A DNA stretch of 64,000 nucleotides, taken from positions 2,604,001-2,668,000 of the forward strand of contig NC_013216.1 of NCBI RefSeq assembly GCF_000024205.1, written 5' to 3'. Both the position numbers and the translations under genes were made by a program. This DNA is from Desulfofarcimen acetoxidans DSM 771. Its GTDB lineage: Bacteria > Bacillota > Desulfotomaculia > Desulfotomaculales > Desulfofarciminaceae. Position 1 is the first letter of the stretch, and the number at the start of each line of letters is the position of its first letter. Positions 1 through 7,311 of the stretch are shown in pieces. Under the pieces are notes generated by a model that was not told the DNA's origin, searched no databases, and worked only from the letters and a program-made list of their open reading frames with translations.

Positions 1-104
1 TGGATTTTCGTTATAATCGTCCCACTTATGTATTAGCCAAAGCTGATCCGGAAAAACAAAAAGCTTTTCAAGATGAGCTGGAAGAGTTAAAAAAATCTCA
101 CTGA
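1..104 (+). CDS. IS630 transposase first ORF, C-terminal end only
   Basis: The last 34 codons of the DNA-binding ORF, ending at TGA 102-104. The same segment is found at 62054-62157 in the complete copy. The reading frame is cut by the window edge. The catalytic ORF follows in the +1 frame, after a run of seven A residues just before the stop. Confidence 0.75.
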   Translation, partial: DFRYNRPTYVLAKADPEKQKAFQDELEELKKSH

Positions 105-123
105 ATGTGAAATACTCCTATAT

Positions 124-627
124 GTGGATGCATCTCACATTAGGGATTATCAAGGTTTACAACGAGCATGGTTCCCAAAAGGTGAGCAAAAAAAGATTAA
201 GACCTATGGACACCATGCAAAAGTTACATTATACGGTGCTTTAAACTACTATACGGGTAAAGTTTTTTGTGTAAATTATGACAAAATCAATGCAGAAAAA
301 TTCAAAGATTTTCTTAAAAAATTGGTATCACATTTTTTAAAAGATGACATTTCTAAAATTTACATTGTTCTTGATAATGCAAGAGTTCATCATGCAAAAT
401 TACTTAAAGACTTTTTAGACGAGCATAAGGATCATCTGTTTTTGAAATTTCTTCCACCCTACTCACCCAATCTGAATTGCATAGAAGAGTTATGGAAATG
501 GTTAAAAAATACAGCTATTTATAATCGCTTTCATAAAAATGCTTCAGAAATTCAAAAATCTGTTGACTCGTTTTTAGAGGAAATCAAATGCTGTTCGGAA
601 GATGTGAAAAAGAGACTTTGCGTTTAA
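124..627 (+). CDS. IS630 transposase catalytic (DDE) ORF
   Basis: A 167-residue DDE domain, identical in translation to 62177-62680. The first Asp is in YVDASH (the YV lies upstream of the GTG start), the second in IVLDNARVHH and the Glu in NCIEELWKWLK. The PYSPNLN signature of IS630 precedes the Glu. The frame is open upstream of the GTG back to the A-run shared with the first ORF, so the natural product is probably a fusion made by a +1 shift or transcript slippage. Expected role: cut-and-paste transposition at TA. Confidence 0.85.
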   Translation: MDASHIRDYQGLQRAWFPKGEQKKIKTYGHHAKVTLYGALNYYTGKVFCVNYDKINAEKFKDFLKKLVSHFLKDDISKIYIVLDNARVHHAKLLKDFLDEHKDHLFLKFLPPYSPNLNCIEELWKWLKNTAIYNRFHKNASEIQKSVDSFLEEIKCCSEDVKKRLCV

Positions 628-661
628 TTTATAACGATATTTATTATTTCGGTTCTATATA

Positions 662-757
662 GCAAAAGATGCACCCCACTTCAATATTATTTAGTTTCCT
701 GCGACCGACTATTCCATCGGTTTCGCCCGGTTACAATCCGGGACTCATCAGGCAGGT
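662..757 (-). repeat. Direct repeat unit 1 (hammerhead plus flank)
   Basis: About 95 bp, nearly identical to 1177-1272. It contains hammerhead 1 and the segment downstream of it on the minus strand. The IS630 element is inserted exactly at the distal end of this unit (TA at 658-661), so the transcript downstream of hammerhead 1 is interrupted. Confidence 0.85.
698..756 (-). ncRNA. Hammerhead ribozyme 1
   Basis: Read on the minus strand: stem I 5' strand CCTGC, core CTGATGA, stem II (CCCGG/CCGGG after a G-C closing pair and one bulged T), core GAAA, stem III (CCGAT/GTCGG with loop GGAATA), cleavage triplet GTC, stem I 3' strand GCAGG. All invariant core positions are present (C3 to A9, G12 to A14, A15.1-U16.1, C17). 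Stem I is open, so this is type I topology. The stem III pair that is C-G in hammerhead 2 is a U-G wobble here, which keeps the pairing. It lies 3' of the 838-1035 gene. The predicted cut is between 702 and 703. Confidence 0.88.
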
Positions 758-837
758 TATCTTTTACCCATCCAATCTCCTCCCACCCCCTACTCTCCTA
801 AAACTCGTCAGGCACGACTTATCCCTATTTTCCAGCA

Positions 838-1035
838 TTAATTTTCGCCTCCCACCGGTTCAGCCATAAACACATCATGCCGGGCATACCATCTGTCACC
901 GTTCACATTTTTAAACCACATAAATTCGCCTTTTATCCGGTATTCTGTAGCTATATCCGGCATTCCAATTGATTCTGCAATCTCGCGCTCTAGGTTGTTT
1001 AACACCTTAATTGCTTCGTTTAAATCTAACTCCAA
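838..1035 (-). CDS. Small conserved-looking protein of unknown function (65 aa)
   Basis: Starts at TTG 1035 after AAGGG and overlaps the end of the upstream 47-aa ORF by 10 bases, so translation is probably coupled. The N-terminal half is helical and acidic (ELDLNEAIKVLNNLE). The C-terminal half carries an aromatic stretch (GEFMWFKNVNGDRWYARHD). No family is recognised. It is the last gene before hammerhead 1, so ribozyme cleavage would trim its 3' UTR. Confidence 0.55.
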   Translation of the reverse strand: MELDLNEAIKVLNNLEREIAESIGMPDIATEYRIKGEFMWFKNVNGDRWYARHDVFMAEPVGGEN

Positions 1036-1169
1036 CCCTTGCCGGTTAGTTGGTCTAAGATACTAGCTATCAGTTGATCTTTAACCCAACAATCAAAGCA
1101 TGAACGAGTAAGTTGGAATGCGGCCTTGGCAGCCGGTAAAACCTCTAAAGTTAAATTAACGTGTTTCAT
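1026..1169 (-). CDS. Small protein of unknown function (47 aa)
   Basis: ATG at 1167-1169 with AGAGG upstream and stop TAG at 1026-1028. Begins MKHVNLTLEVLPAAKAA and contains a Cys pair (SCFDCW). It lies between hammerhead 2 and the 65-aa gene it overlaps. After cleavage by hammerhead 2 its mRNA would begin with the GCAGGAAAC segment about 45 bases upstream of the start. Confidence 0.5.
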   Translation of the reverse strand: MKHVNLTLEVLPAAKAAFQLTRSCFDCWVKDQLIASILDQLTGKGWS

Positions 1170-1176
1170 TGCCTCT

Positions 1177-1272
1177 TGCAAAAGAAGCACCCCACTTCAA
1201 TTTATTTAGTTTCCTGCGACCGACTATTCCGTCGGTTTCGCCCGGTTACAATCCGGGACTCATCAGGCAGGT
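1177..1272 (-). repeat. Direct repeat unit 2 (hammerhead plus flank)
   Basis: Partner of 662-757. The shared block covers the whole hammerhead and about 35 bp on its cleaved 3' side, so the ribozyme and its downstream leader were duplicated as one unit between consecutive small genes. Confidence 0.85.
1213..1271 (-). ncRNA. Hammerhead ribozyme 2
   Basis: Minus-strand architecture as in hammerhead 1: CCTGC / CTGATGA / stem II with CCCGG-CCGGG / GAAA / stem III CCGAC-GTCGG closed by GGAATA / TC / GCAGG. Helices I and III are fully paired and all core residues are present; a single bulged T interrupts stem II. It starts three bases after the stop codon of the XRE gene at 1274 and is followed by the 47-aa gene, so it is intercistronic. 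Predicted cut between 1217 and 1218. Confidence 0.9.
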
Positions 1273-1273
1273 G

Positions 1274-1507
1274 TTATATTTTTGTCAGTCGGTAGCGGCT
1301 CCCTGTCTCTTTGTCTTTAAATTCAATAGGACCAAGTATATTAACGCATTTAACTGCCACTTGAAGCGGTGTTGTTAGTTTGCCTTTCTCCAAACGTAAT
1401 ACATAGTACTTAGAAAAGCCAATGAGTTCACCAAATTTTTCTTGTGTTAGGTCTGCAGCTTTTCTTTTGGCAGCCAGATCTATGGGTACTATTAAACCCT
1501 TTGTCAT
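1274..1507 (-). CDS. XRE-type helix-turn-helix regulator (77 aa)
   Basis: ATG at 1507 is preceded by GAGGTGAGAG, which favours it over the upstream ATG at 1525. The HTH reads AADLTQEKFGELIGFSKYY and is followed by VLRLEKGK, the usual XRE recognition helix region. A short C-terminal extension ends SRYRLTKI. Probably a DNA-binding regulator of its own small operon. A copy of only the last 15 or so codons and the following hammerhead recurs near 47577-47630. Confidence 0.75.
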   Translation of the reverse strand: MTKGLIVPIDLAAKRKAADLTQEKFGELIGFSKYYVLRLEKGKLTTPLQVAVKCVNILGPIEFKDKETGSRYRLTKI

Positions 1508-1582
1508 TGCTCTCACCTCAACCATTTAGTTGACGGATTTAGTCAATTTAATATAGAATATTCTTGTTATTGATAAATGATT

Positions 1583-1765
1583 TTATATGGTATTTATACG
1601 GCGCATGTAGTCTGTATTCTCCTTTAAAAGGTTAGGAACGCTTACGCCAAGTGTATTTGCTGCTTTTTCTGCTTCTATATTAGATAGGTACTTGATAAAT
1701 TTTTTTACTGGCTTTGACGACACGCCACAATGTAGCTTAAATTCTACCCTGGGGCCTACCGTCAA
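1583..1765 (-). CDS. Possible small ORF, unknown (60 aa)
   Basis: A helical-looking peptide (KKFIKYLSNIEAEKAANTLG) without a recognised domain. The proposed 5' end runs into the diverged repeat 1729-1822, so the true start may be internal or the ORF may be a remnant. Kept only as a weak call. Confidence 0.25.
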   Translation of the reverse strand: MTVGPRVEFKLHCGVSSKPVKKFIKYLSNIEAEKAANTLGVSVPNLLKENTDYMRRINTI

Positions 1766-1822
1766 GTGATTTTAACGGCACACATTAAGGCAGCCTTCCT
1801 GCCCTAAATCTTACCGTTAATA
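1729..1822 (-). repeat. Diverged structured repeat, copy 1
   Basis: About 95 bp that aligns with 3500-3615. Shared blocks on the plus strand: CTACCCT.GGGCCTACCGTCAA, TTTAACGG, TTAAGGCAG and CTAAATC. Conserved pairing is visible in both copies on the minus strand: a hairpin of CCGT...ACGG type. In this copy there is also a GGCAG/CTGCC hairpin. Function unknown; a small structured RNA or regulatory DNA element. Confidence 0.5.
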
Positions 1823-1898
1823 TCTTTGCCTTATACTTCTATGTTTGGTTCTCCATAACATGGTATACTAAAGTAAGCGGCCCAAAAAATGCAAAAAA

Positions 1899-1921
1899 GT
1901 GCCTAATAAACGGCTAGGCAC
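1899..1921 (-). terminator. Intrinsic terminator
   Basis: GTGCCTA/TAGGCAC stem of 7 bp. On the minus strand it is followed by six T residues, so it fits as terminator for the minus-strand regulator at 2102-2338. Confidence 0.75.
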
Positions 1922-2101
1922 CATTTTTCTTGTAAATTATATCGATTAGTTAATTGTGTTATGAATATATAGGGATCATTATGTTGGTTGTCAGTATGTA
2001 AAAAACAGCCTGACCCATATTAAATTATTATTTAAAAAACTCATAGATTACCGAAAAAGACTATTAGTTTAGTTGATTGGATTGATTCTAATTAAGCTTT
2101 A

Positions 2102-2338
2102 CTACCTTTCGTTAATGGCCTTCGGTATCGGTTGGGGTAGTTCTTCGGACTCGGCCAGGAGTTCACTGGCGGGAATACCGAAGAAGTTTTCGAGGCGCCT
2201 TTGTAATTTCCATGAAGGGTTGCACTGGCAGTTGATAATATAACTAACCATTTGTCTTGATACGTCAACTGCTTTACCCACTTCGGTATATGTTAAATTT
2301 CGTTGTTGTATTTCGGACAATAAGACTAGGCGTTTCAT
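2102..2338 (-). CDS. XRE/Cro-like regulator, switch 1 minus partner (78 aa)
   Basis: HTH in the first 60 residues: TYTEVGKAVDVSRQMVSYII followed by NPSWKLQRRLENFFGIPASELL, a typical small Cro-like protein whose C-terminal FFxIPASELL phrase recurs in the minus partner of switch 2. It is divergent from the repressor at 2419, with the palindromic operators at 2351-2403 between them. Probably the opposing regulator of a bistable switch. Confidence 0.8.
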   Translation of the reverse strand: MKRLVLLSEIQQRNLTYTEVGKAVDVSRQMVSYIINCQCNPSWKLQRRLENFFGIPASELLAESEELPQPIPKAINER

Positions 2339-2350
2339 TTTACACCTCTT

Positions 2351-2403
2351 TCCGTAAGTAGTAATTACTATATTTTATAGTATACCGTAAGTAATGCTTA
2401 CGG
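2351..2403. promoter_or_regulatory. Operator region of switch 1
   Basis: Two palindromes in the 80-bp divergent intergenic region: TAGTAATTACTA (2359-2370) and CCGTAAG-TAATG-CTTACGG (2385-2403). CCGTAAGTA also precedes the first, so both sites share a half. The second lies directly upstream of the Shine-Dalgarno of the 2419 gene. Confidence 0.7.
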
Positions 2404-2418
2404 TCAATAGGAGAAGTT

Positions 2419-2802
2419 ATGTCTTTAAAAAATATTTTTGCTAAAAGACTATCCTTGCTTATTAAAGAAAATAAAGCATCTAAACAAGCAGTGGCTAATG
2501 CCATTAATATAAGCCGTCCGGCTATAAGTCAATTTGCCAGCGGAGAAAATCTTCCATCCGCTGAAAAACTTGTCGCCCTCGCCGACTTCTTCGGTGTGTC
2601 TATTGACTACCTGGTTGGTCGGTCAGATGATCCCCGAATACCCAATGCCCTTAGTAACACTATTTGTGATTTCTTTGCTGACGATTCGGCACCAGAAATG
2701 CCACCGGAAGTTCGCCAAATAGTTAATAAGGTTATTAAGCTACCGCATGAGAAGATAAAAATCCTTAATGATGTTTTAGATACATGGGTAGAATCTGATT
2801 AA
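2419..2802 (+). CDS. CI-like XRE repressor, switch 1 (127 aa)
   Basis: N-terminal HTH: KQAVANAINISRPAISQFAS with SIDYLVGRSD at the end of the HTH domain. The C-terminal 55 residues (from about DDSAPEMPPEVRQIVNK to the end) are nearly identical to those of the repressor at 3116, also at the nucleotide level, while the HTH parts differ. AGGAG precedes the ATG. Likely represses its own divergent promoter. Confidence 0.85.
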   Translation: MSLKNIFAKRLSLLIKENKASKQAVANAINISRPAISQFASGENLPSAEKLVALADFFGVSIDYLVGRSDDPRIPNALSNTICDFFADDSAPEMPPEVRQIVNKVIKLPHEKIKILNDVLDTWVESD

Positions 2803-2823
2803 CGTCCCATAAAGGGACTGAAA

Positions 2824-3018
2824 CTATTCAGTTACCTTCAGCAATTCACTTGCTGGAAGTTTGAAAAATTGTTCCAGACGCTTTTCTACTTTTCGAGAAG
2901 GAAGCTTTTGTCCAGACTCAACGTAATAGTACATGCGTCTTTTGATACCTATGGCTTCTGTTACCTGTTCAACAGAAAAACCGCTTTCAATTCGCTTTTG
3001 TTTTAGAACTGTACTCAT
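2824..3018 (-). CDS. XRE/Cro-like regulator, switch 2 minus partner (64 aa)
   Basis: ATG at 3018 follows AGGAGTG, preferred over an upstream in-frame start at 3036. HTH: GFSVEQVTEAIGIKRRMYYY. The tail EKRLEQFFKLPASELLKV resembles that of the 2102 protein. Divergent from the repressor at 3116. Confidence 0.8.
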   Translation of the reverse strand: MSTVLKQKRIESGFSVEQVTEAIGIKRRMYYYVESGQKLPSRKVEKRLEQFFKLPASELLKVTE

Positions 3019-3030
3019 AAATTCACTCCT

Positions 3031-3080
3031 GTGCAATTAAAATGCACCTCTAACATTATATTAGTGCAATATTATTGCAC
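3031..3080. promoter_or_regulatory. Operator region of switch 2
   Basis: Two sites with GTGCA half-sites: GTGCAATTAAAATGCAC (3031-3047) and GTGCAAT-ATT-ATTGCAC (3064-3080). Each is an inverted repeat 17 bp long. The sequence is unrelated to the operators of switches 1 and 3. Confidence 0.75.
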
Positions 3081-3115
3081 TGTCAAGTATTTATATTAAA
3101 TTTAGGAGAAATAAT

Positions 3116-3493
3116 ATGGCCACCTTTGGCGAAAGATTATACCAATTAAGAAAATCTAAAAACTTAAAGGCTGAAGAATTGGCTGAATTCGTTGGACTAA
3201 AGAGAAGAATTATTTTTCTTTATGAAAAAAATGAATCCAAGCCAAGTTATGACACCTTAATATTATTTGCTGACTTTTTTAATGTTTCACTTGATTATCT
3301 AGTTGGTCGGTCGGATAATCCCCAGCGTATACTTAGTGCCCTTAGCATCACCCTAGATGAATTCTTTTCTGATGATTCGGCTCCAGAAATGCTACCGGAA
3401 GTTCGCCAAATAGTTAATAAGGTTATTAAGCTACCGCATGAGAAAATAAAAATCCTCAATGATGTTCTGGATACCTGGGTAGATTCTGATTAA
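3116..3493 (+). CDS. CI-like XRE repressor, switch 2 (125 aa)
   Basis: AGGAG precedes ATG 3116. HTH: NLKAEELAEFVGLKRRIIFL, followed by SLDYLVGRSDNP. The C-terminal half is nearly the same as in the 2419 protein (VRQIVNKVIKLPHEKIKILN), showing tandem duplication with exchange of the DNA-binding half. Probably autoregulated through 3031-3080. Confidence 0.85.
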   Translation: MATFGERLYQLRKSKNLKAEELAEFVGLKRRIIFLYEKNESKPSYDTLILFADFFNVSLDYLVGRSDNPQRILSALSITLDEFFSDDSAPEMLPEVRQIVNKVIKLPHEKIKILNDVLDTWVDSD

Positions 3494-3499
3494 CAATAC

Positions 3500-3615
3500 G
3501 CCGCAATGCAGCCACCCTACTCTGCTACCCTAGGGCCTACCGTCAATTTGCTTTCTTTCCCAGCTTTAACGGTACGCCTTAAGGCAGTCGTTGCACTAAA
3601 TCCTATCGTCATTTT
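3500..3615 (-). repeat. Diverged structured repeat, copy 2
   Basis: Second copy of the element at 1729-1822, here directly after the switch 2 repressor. On the minus strand TACCGT and ACGGTA form a 6-bp stem with a loop longer than in copy 1. The conserved blocks surround this stem. Confidence 0.5.
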
Positions 3616-3647
3616 TTGCACCTCTTCAAATTTTTCCGTTGTTGTTA

Positions 3648-3869
3648 TTATGCATTACGCTTACTGCTATAAAATATTTCACCAATGTCGATTTCCAATA
3701 TTTTTGCTATTTTCTCAACTCTTTCGGCAGAAAGTTTACGTCTTCCACGCTCAATATCACTATATCCACCAGGAGACATACCTAGTTTTTTTGCGACATA
3801 GCATGAAGTAATTCCTTTTGCCTTTCTTATTTTACGAATCCTATTACCATATACAACACTTCGGTTCAT
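3648..3869 (-). CDS. XRE regulator, switch 3 minus partner (73 aa)
   Basis: HTH: GITSCYVAKKLGMSPGGYSD, then IERGRRKLSAERVEKIAKIL, the standard XRE layout. Divergent from the regulator at 4017. Ends in a short tail (FYSSKRNA) with no extra domain. Confidence 0.82.
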   Translation of the reverse strand: MNRSVVYGNRIRKIRKAKGITSCYVAKKLGMSPGGYSDIERGRRKLSAERVEKIAKILEIDIGEIFYSSKRNA

Positions 3870-3918
3870 TTATAAAGTTTTTCCCCTTTCAATAAAATTC
3901 GCTTAAACAAATTATATA

Positions 3919-3961
3919 TAAGCGAAATGCTTATGTCAAGCAAATATAAGCATTTCGCTTA
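3919..3961. promoter_or_regulatory. Operator region of switch 3
   Basis: TAAGCGAAATGCTTA (3919-3933) and TAAGCATTTCGCTTA (3947-3961) are two copies of the same 15-bp site in opposite orientation. A further TTCGCTTA half-site lies at about 3898. Confidence 0.75.
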
Positions 3962-4016
3962 ATTAAATTTCGCTATTTGTAAACTTATGATATATTTATA
4001 TTTAGGTGGGGATTAC

Positions 4017-4415
4017 GTGAAGATTAGTATATTTGCTCAAAGATTAAAAAAAGAGCGTGAAAGCAAAGGATGGACACAGGAATATTTAGCAGATTTGTTA
4101 AAAATAAAAATTGGTACTTTGTCTGGTTATGAACGCAGTTATAGACAACCTGATCTTGATATGGTTATTAAAATTGCCGAACATTTAGACTGCTCTGTTG
4201 ACTATCTCCTTGGCCGAACCAATCAGCGCTCGCATTTTTATGAAGACCGGGAACCCACAAAAGCAGAGCTTGAAGAAATCCTTAAAAACAGCAATGTTAT
4301 GTTCGACGGAGCGCCCCTGGATGATATTGATAAAGAGGATTTGATTGATTTTGTGAGAATTGCTATGCGTACTTTAAAGGTTAAAAGACAACAAGAAAAC
4401 AAGCAGGACAAATAA
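4017..4415 (+). CDS. XRE regulator, switch 3 plus partner (132 aa)
   Basis: GTG 4017 follows AGGTGGGGATTAC and is preferred over an ATG at 3987. HTH: GWTQEYLADLLKIKIGTLSG, then DLDMVIKIAEHLDCSVDYLL. The C-terminal half (about 60 residues, acidic) is different from the switch 1 and 2 repressors. It directly precedes the helicase gene, from which a strong terminator separates it. Confidence 0.85.
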   Translation: MKISIFAQRLKKERESKGWTQEYLADLLKIKIGTLSGYERSYRQPDLDMVIKIAEHLDCSVDYLLGRTNQRSHFYEDREPTKAELEEILKNSNVMFDGAPLDDIDKEDLIDFVRIAMRTLKVKRQQENKQDK

Positions 4416-4447
4416 CTACCACAGCTGAAGCGTGGTAGTTATTTTTT
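4414..4447 (+). terminator. Intrinsic terminator after the third XRE pair
   Basis: AACTACCAC/GTGGTAGTT stem with a short loop, followed by seven T residues; it overlaps the stop codon of the regulator. Confidence 0.88.
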
Positions 4448-4536
4448 TTCGACAAAATATAACAATATTTAATTAACAAAATAATTATTATAACCTATTT
4501 TTTCCTACAAATTAATAAATACTGAGGTGGTTATCT

Positions 4537-7281
4537 ATGATATTTAATATTTTGAAATACTGGAGAAATAGCCTTGCAGATAGTTCTCGACTTCACAAAA
4601 AGATCGACACTTCTGCATTGGAGATAAGTCATGATGTTTTGAACTCTGGAGTTATTGATCATGACACTACAGTAAAAATAGTAAAGCTTTTTAAAGAGGC
4701 TAACAAAACTTCAAAGGATTTAGACAATACTGATAATACAGCTATTCCAGTTTTAATTTGTCCTTATCGTTTGGCTTTAAATTATTGTGGTTGTCATTAC
4801 GAAAAACGTGATGGTAATCTTGATAAGGAAATTACTCCGTTATGGATTCCGGCTAAACTTTCTCAACACGGAAAATTACAGCCAATTGAAGGAAGTCTGC
4901 CATGGATCGCACGAGGCTTACTGGACCCAACTACCAAGCAAGGTAAAACTATAGGCTCTATTGAAGATATTGAGCATTATTTGTCTTGCACAAGAACAGA
5001 CGACTTATGGCAAGATTGGCATAAATTTTCTAATTATTGTTTTAATATGCTCAAGTCACTGCCATATGGAGATTTATCATTTCCGGAATATACTATACTT
5101 ACCAATGCCTTTATTATGCCGGATACTGATATCCGTGGAGCAGAACTTAATAATATAAAACTACTTGATTACTTAATAGAAAATAATAAAACTACTCCTA
5201 CACTGACAAGATATGCTTCTTTATCGGATATGTCGATTGGACCTATATTAAATGATCAACAGGAATTCAAGATAGCTTCTAAACATATGGGACAAATGAG
5301 CAGTGAGTTTCCTTTGGCCCCCTCACAACGAGAAGCACTACATCATTTTTTAACTCTTAAAAACGGTGAGATTCTAGCTGTCAACGGACCTCCAGGCACC
5401 GGAAAAACTACACTTTTACATAGCATAATTGCAAATATGTGGGTAGAAGCAGCAGTTTTTCAAACCAGTCCACCTGTTATTGTTGCTGTATCGGCTAATA
5501 ACCAGGCGGTAACTAATATAATTGATAGTTTTGGTAAAGTTATTAAACCCAAAGATATTTTATCTGAAAGATGGCTTCCCGAAATTAATAGTTATGGTCT
5601 GTACTGCCCGTCTTCAAGTGCAGCTACACGTAAAAATACAACTAAATTTCAAATTGCACTATCAAATGATAACAATTTTCCTGCCACATCTGGTTTGCCA
5701 GGTAAGTTAGAGGATTCTAAATACTTTACGTTAGCAGAGACATATTTTTTGGATAAATGTACTAAGTATTTTGGTATCTCAATTAATTCCATTGTTGAAG
5801 CACAATCTATAATTCACAAAAACCTCTTACAATGTTTAGAACCCCTCTCTAAACTTATAAATGAACATAATGGTAAGATAAAAACAAAGCAGAATAATCT
5901 ACCTTTCTGGTTGCGGCTACTTTACTCTTTGCCACCGTCAGTTTGTAAATTTATTGAGCAGTTATTAAGACTTTTTAATATCTCGGATAAGCTTGCAAAA
6001 ACATCTGACATACCAGAACAGAGTGATGTCGTTTTTAATAAGAATAATTTCTTTTCAAAGCTTGACCTTGAAATTAGACATAAAGCATTTTTGCTTGCCA
6101 CCCATTACTGGGAAGCAAGATGGCTACAAGAAATACAGGAAATGAATTTTTTAAGCAACCAGAAGAAAAAACTACCTTTAAGGGATCGTGTTGAAAGAAA
6201 ATGGCGTCGTTACTCAATGCTGACACCTTGTATTGTTTCTACCCTTTATATGTTGCCAAGCATTCTAACATGTTGGAAAAGAATTGACGATGGTTTTGAA
6301 ATGGAACCGCTTTTAGAATTTGCGGATTTATTAATCGTCGATGAATCTGGTCAAGTAACAGTGGAACTTGCTGCAGCTTCCTTTGCATTAACCAAAAAGG
6401 CGCTGCTTGTTGGTGATATCTTACAAATTGAACCAGTCTGGAATATAAACAAAGCCATTGACGAGGGTAATTTATTAAAGCATAAGATTATTTCAAACCG
6501 TAGCCAATTTGCTGAAATAGCTTCAAAAGGTATTACCGCCTCCGAGGGTTGTGCAATGCTTATTGCTCAAAGAGCAAGTAAGTATCAAAAATTAGATTCA
6601 TCGGGAAATAAATACCCTGAACGCGGCATGTTTCTTTCGGAACATCGTCGTTGTCTTGACAGTATAATTGATTATTGTAATAAATTAGCTTACAACGGAA
6701 GACTAAAGCCAATGCGCGGCAACGAAATACTTAACGGTGGATTTCCACCTATAGGGTATCTTCATATATCAGGCCAATCAACAAAAGTTGGTACAAGCCG
6801 TAAGAATGATATGGAAGCTGAATTTATTTTAGATTGGGTTTTAACAAATAAAGAATACCTTGAATATGTTTATAAAAACGATATGGCTAATAAACCAATA
6901 AAAGATATCATCGCAATTGTTACACCTTTTGGGGCGCAAAAGGACTTATTTCATAGATTACTTTTATTAGATAAATATTCATCTTTACAAGATATTACCA
7001 TTGGTACTGTTCACGCACTACAAGGTGCTGAAAGGGATGTAGTTATTTTTTCACCGGTATACTCTCATCAGGACGGAAATCCGGACGGTTTTTTCTTCAA
7101 TCAGGGCGTTCAAATGCTCAATGTAGCCGTTTCACGGGCCAAAAACAGTTTTCTTGTTTTTGGCAATATGGATATTTTTAATCCCAAATCTAACAAGCCC
7201 TCCGGTTTATTAGCTAAATTTTTGTTTACTAATGAATCAAACAATCTGTTAATCTGGGAGCAAATTTCCAAGGTAAGTTAG
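4537..7281 (+). CDS. UPF1-like superfamily 1 helicase (914 aa)
   Basis: ATG 4537 follows GAGGTGG. Helicase motifs: Walker A GPPGTGKTTLL at about residues 284-294, Walker B LLIVDESGQV at about 604 (DESGQ corresponds to the DEAGQ of UPF1/DNA2 helicases), motif IV-V IGTVHALQGAERDVVIF near 825 and motif VI MLNVAVSRAKN near 863. About 280 residues precede motif I and about 300 separate motifs I and II, so large accessory domains are present. The likely activity is ATP-driven nucleic acid unwinding or translocation. It lies between XRE regulators and an ImmA gene in accessory DNA, which suggests a defence or mobile-element function, but this is inference. Confidence 0.82.
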   Translation: MIFNILKYWRNSLADSSRLHKKIDTSALEISHDVLNSGVIDHDTTVKIVKLFKEANKTSKDLDNTDNTAIPVLICPYRLALNYCGCHYEKRDGNLDKEITPLWIPAKLSQHGKLQPIEGSLPWIARGLLDPTTKQGKTIGSIEDIEHYLSCTRTDDLWQDWHKFSNYCFNMLKSLPYGDLSFPEYTILTNAFIMPDTDIRGAELNNIKLLDYLIENNKTTPTLTRYASLSDMSIGPILNDQQEFKIASKHMGQMSSEFPLAPSQREALHHFLTLKNGEILAVNGPPGTGKTTLLHSIIANMWVEAAVFQTSPPVIVAVSANNQAVTNIIDSFGKVIKPKDILSERWLPEINSYGLYCPSSSAATRKNTTKFQIALSNDNNFPATSGLPGKLEDSKYFTLAETYFLDKCTKYFGISINSIVEAQSIIHKNLLQCLEPLSKLINEHNGKIKTKQNNLPFWLRLLYSLPPSVCKFIEQLLRLFNISDKLAKTSDIPEQSDVVFNKNNFFSKLDLEIRHKAFLLATHYWEARWLQEIQEMNFLSNQKKKLPLRDRVERKWRRYSMLTPCIVSTLYMLPSILTCWKRIDDGFEMEPLLEFADLLIVDESGQVTVELAAASFALTKKALLVGDILQIEPVWNINKAIDEGNLLKHKIISNRSQFAEIASKGITASEGCAMLIAQRASKYQKLDSSGNKYPERGMFLSEHRRCLDSIIDYCNKLAYNGRLKPMRGNEILNGGFPPIGYLHISGQSTKVGTSRKNDMEAEFILDWVLTNKEYLEYVYKNDMANKPIKDIIAIVTPFGAQKDLFHRLLLLDKYSSLQDITIGTVHALQGAERDVVIFSPVYSHQDGNPDGFFFNQGVQMLNVAVSRAKNSFLVFGNMDIFNPKSNKPSGLLAKFLFTNESNNLLIWEQISKVS

Positions 7282-7311
7282 ATAATTATTCTTGAGTTCG
7301 GAGATAATAAA

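Larger units (their letters stand above)
1..657 (+). mobile_element. IS630-family element, copy A (left part outside window)
   Basis: Positions 1-657 match 62054-62710 of the complete copy with only two differences seen (near 55 and near 160). The right end is GGTTCTA at 651-657, followed by a TA dinucleotide, as expected for IS630/Tc1-type elements that insert at TA. The left end and most of the helix-turn-helix ORF lie before base 1. The element sits just downstream of hammerhead 1. Confidence 0.9.

Noticed and set aside
669-869. Plus-strand ORF across hammerhead 1
   Set aside because: The frame follows the structured repeat and is antisense to the ribozyme and the 838-1035 gene; no start signal.
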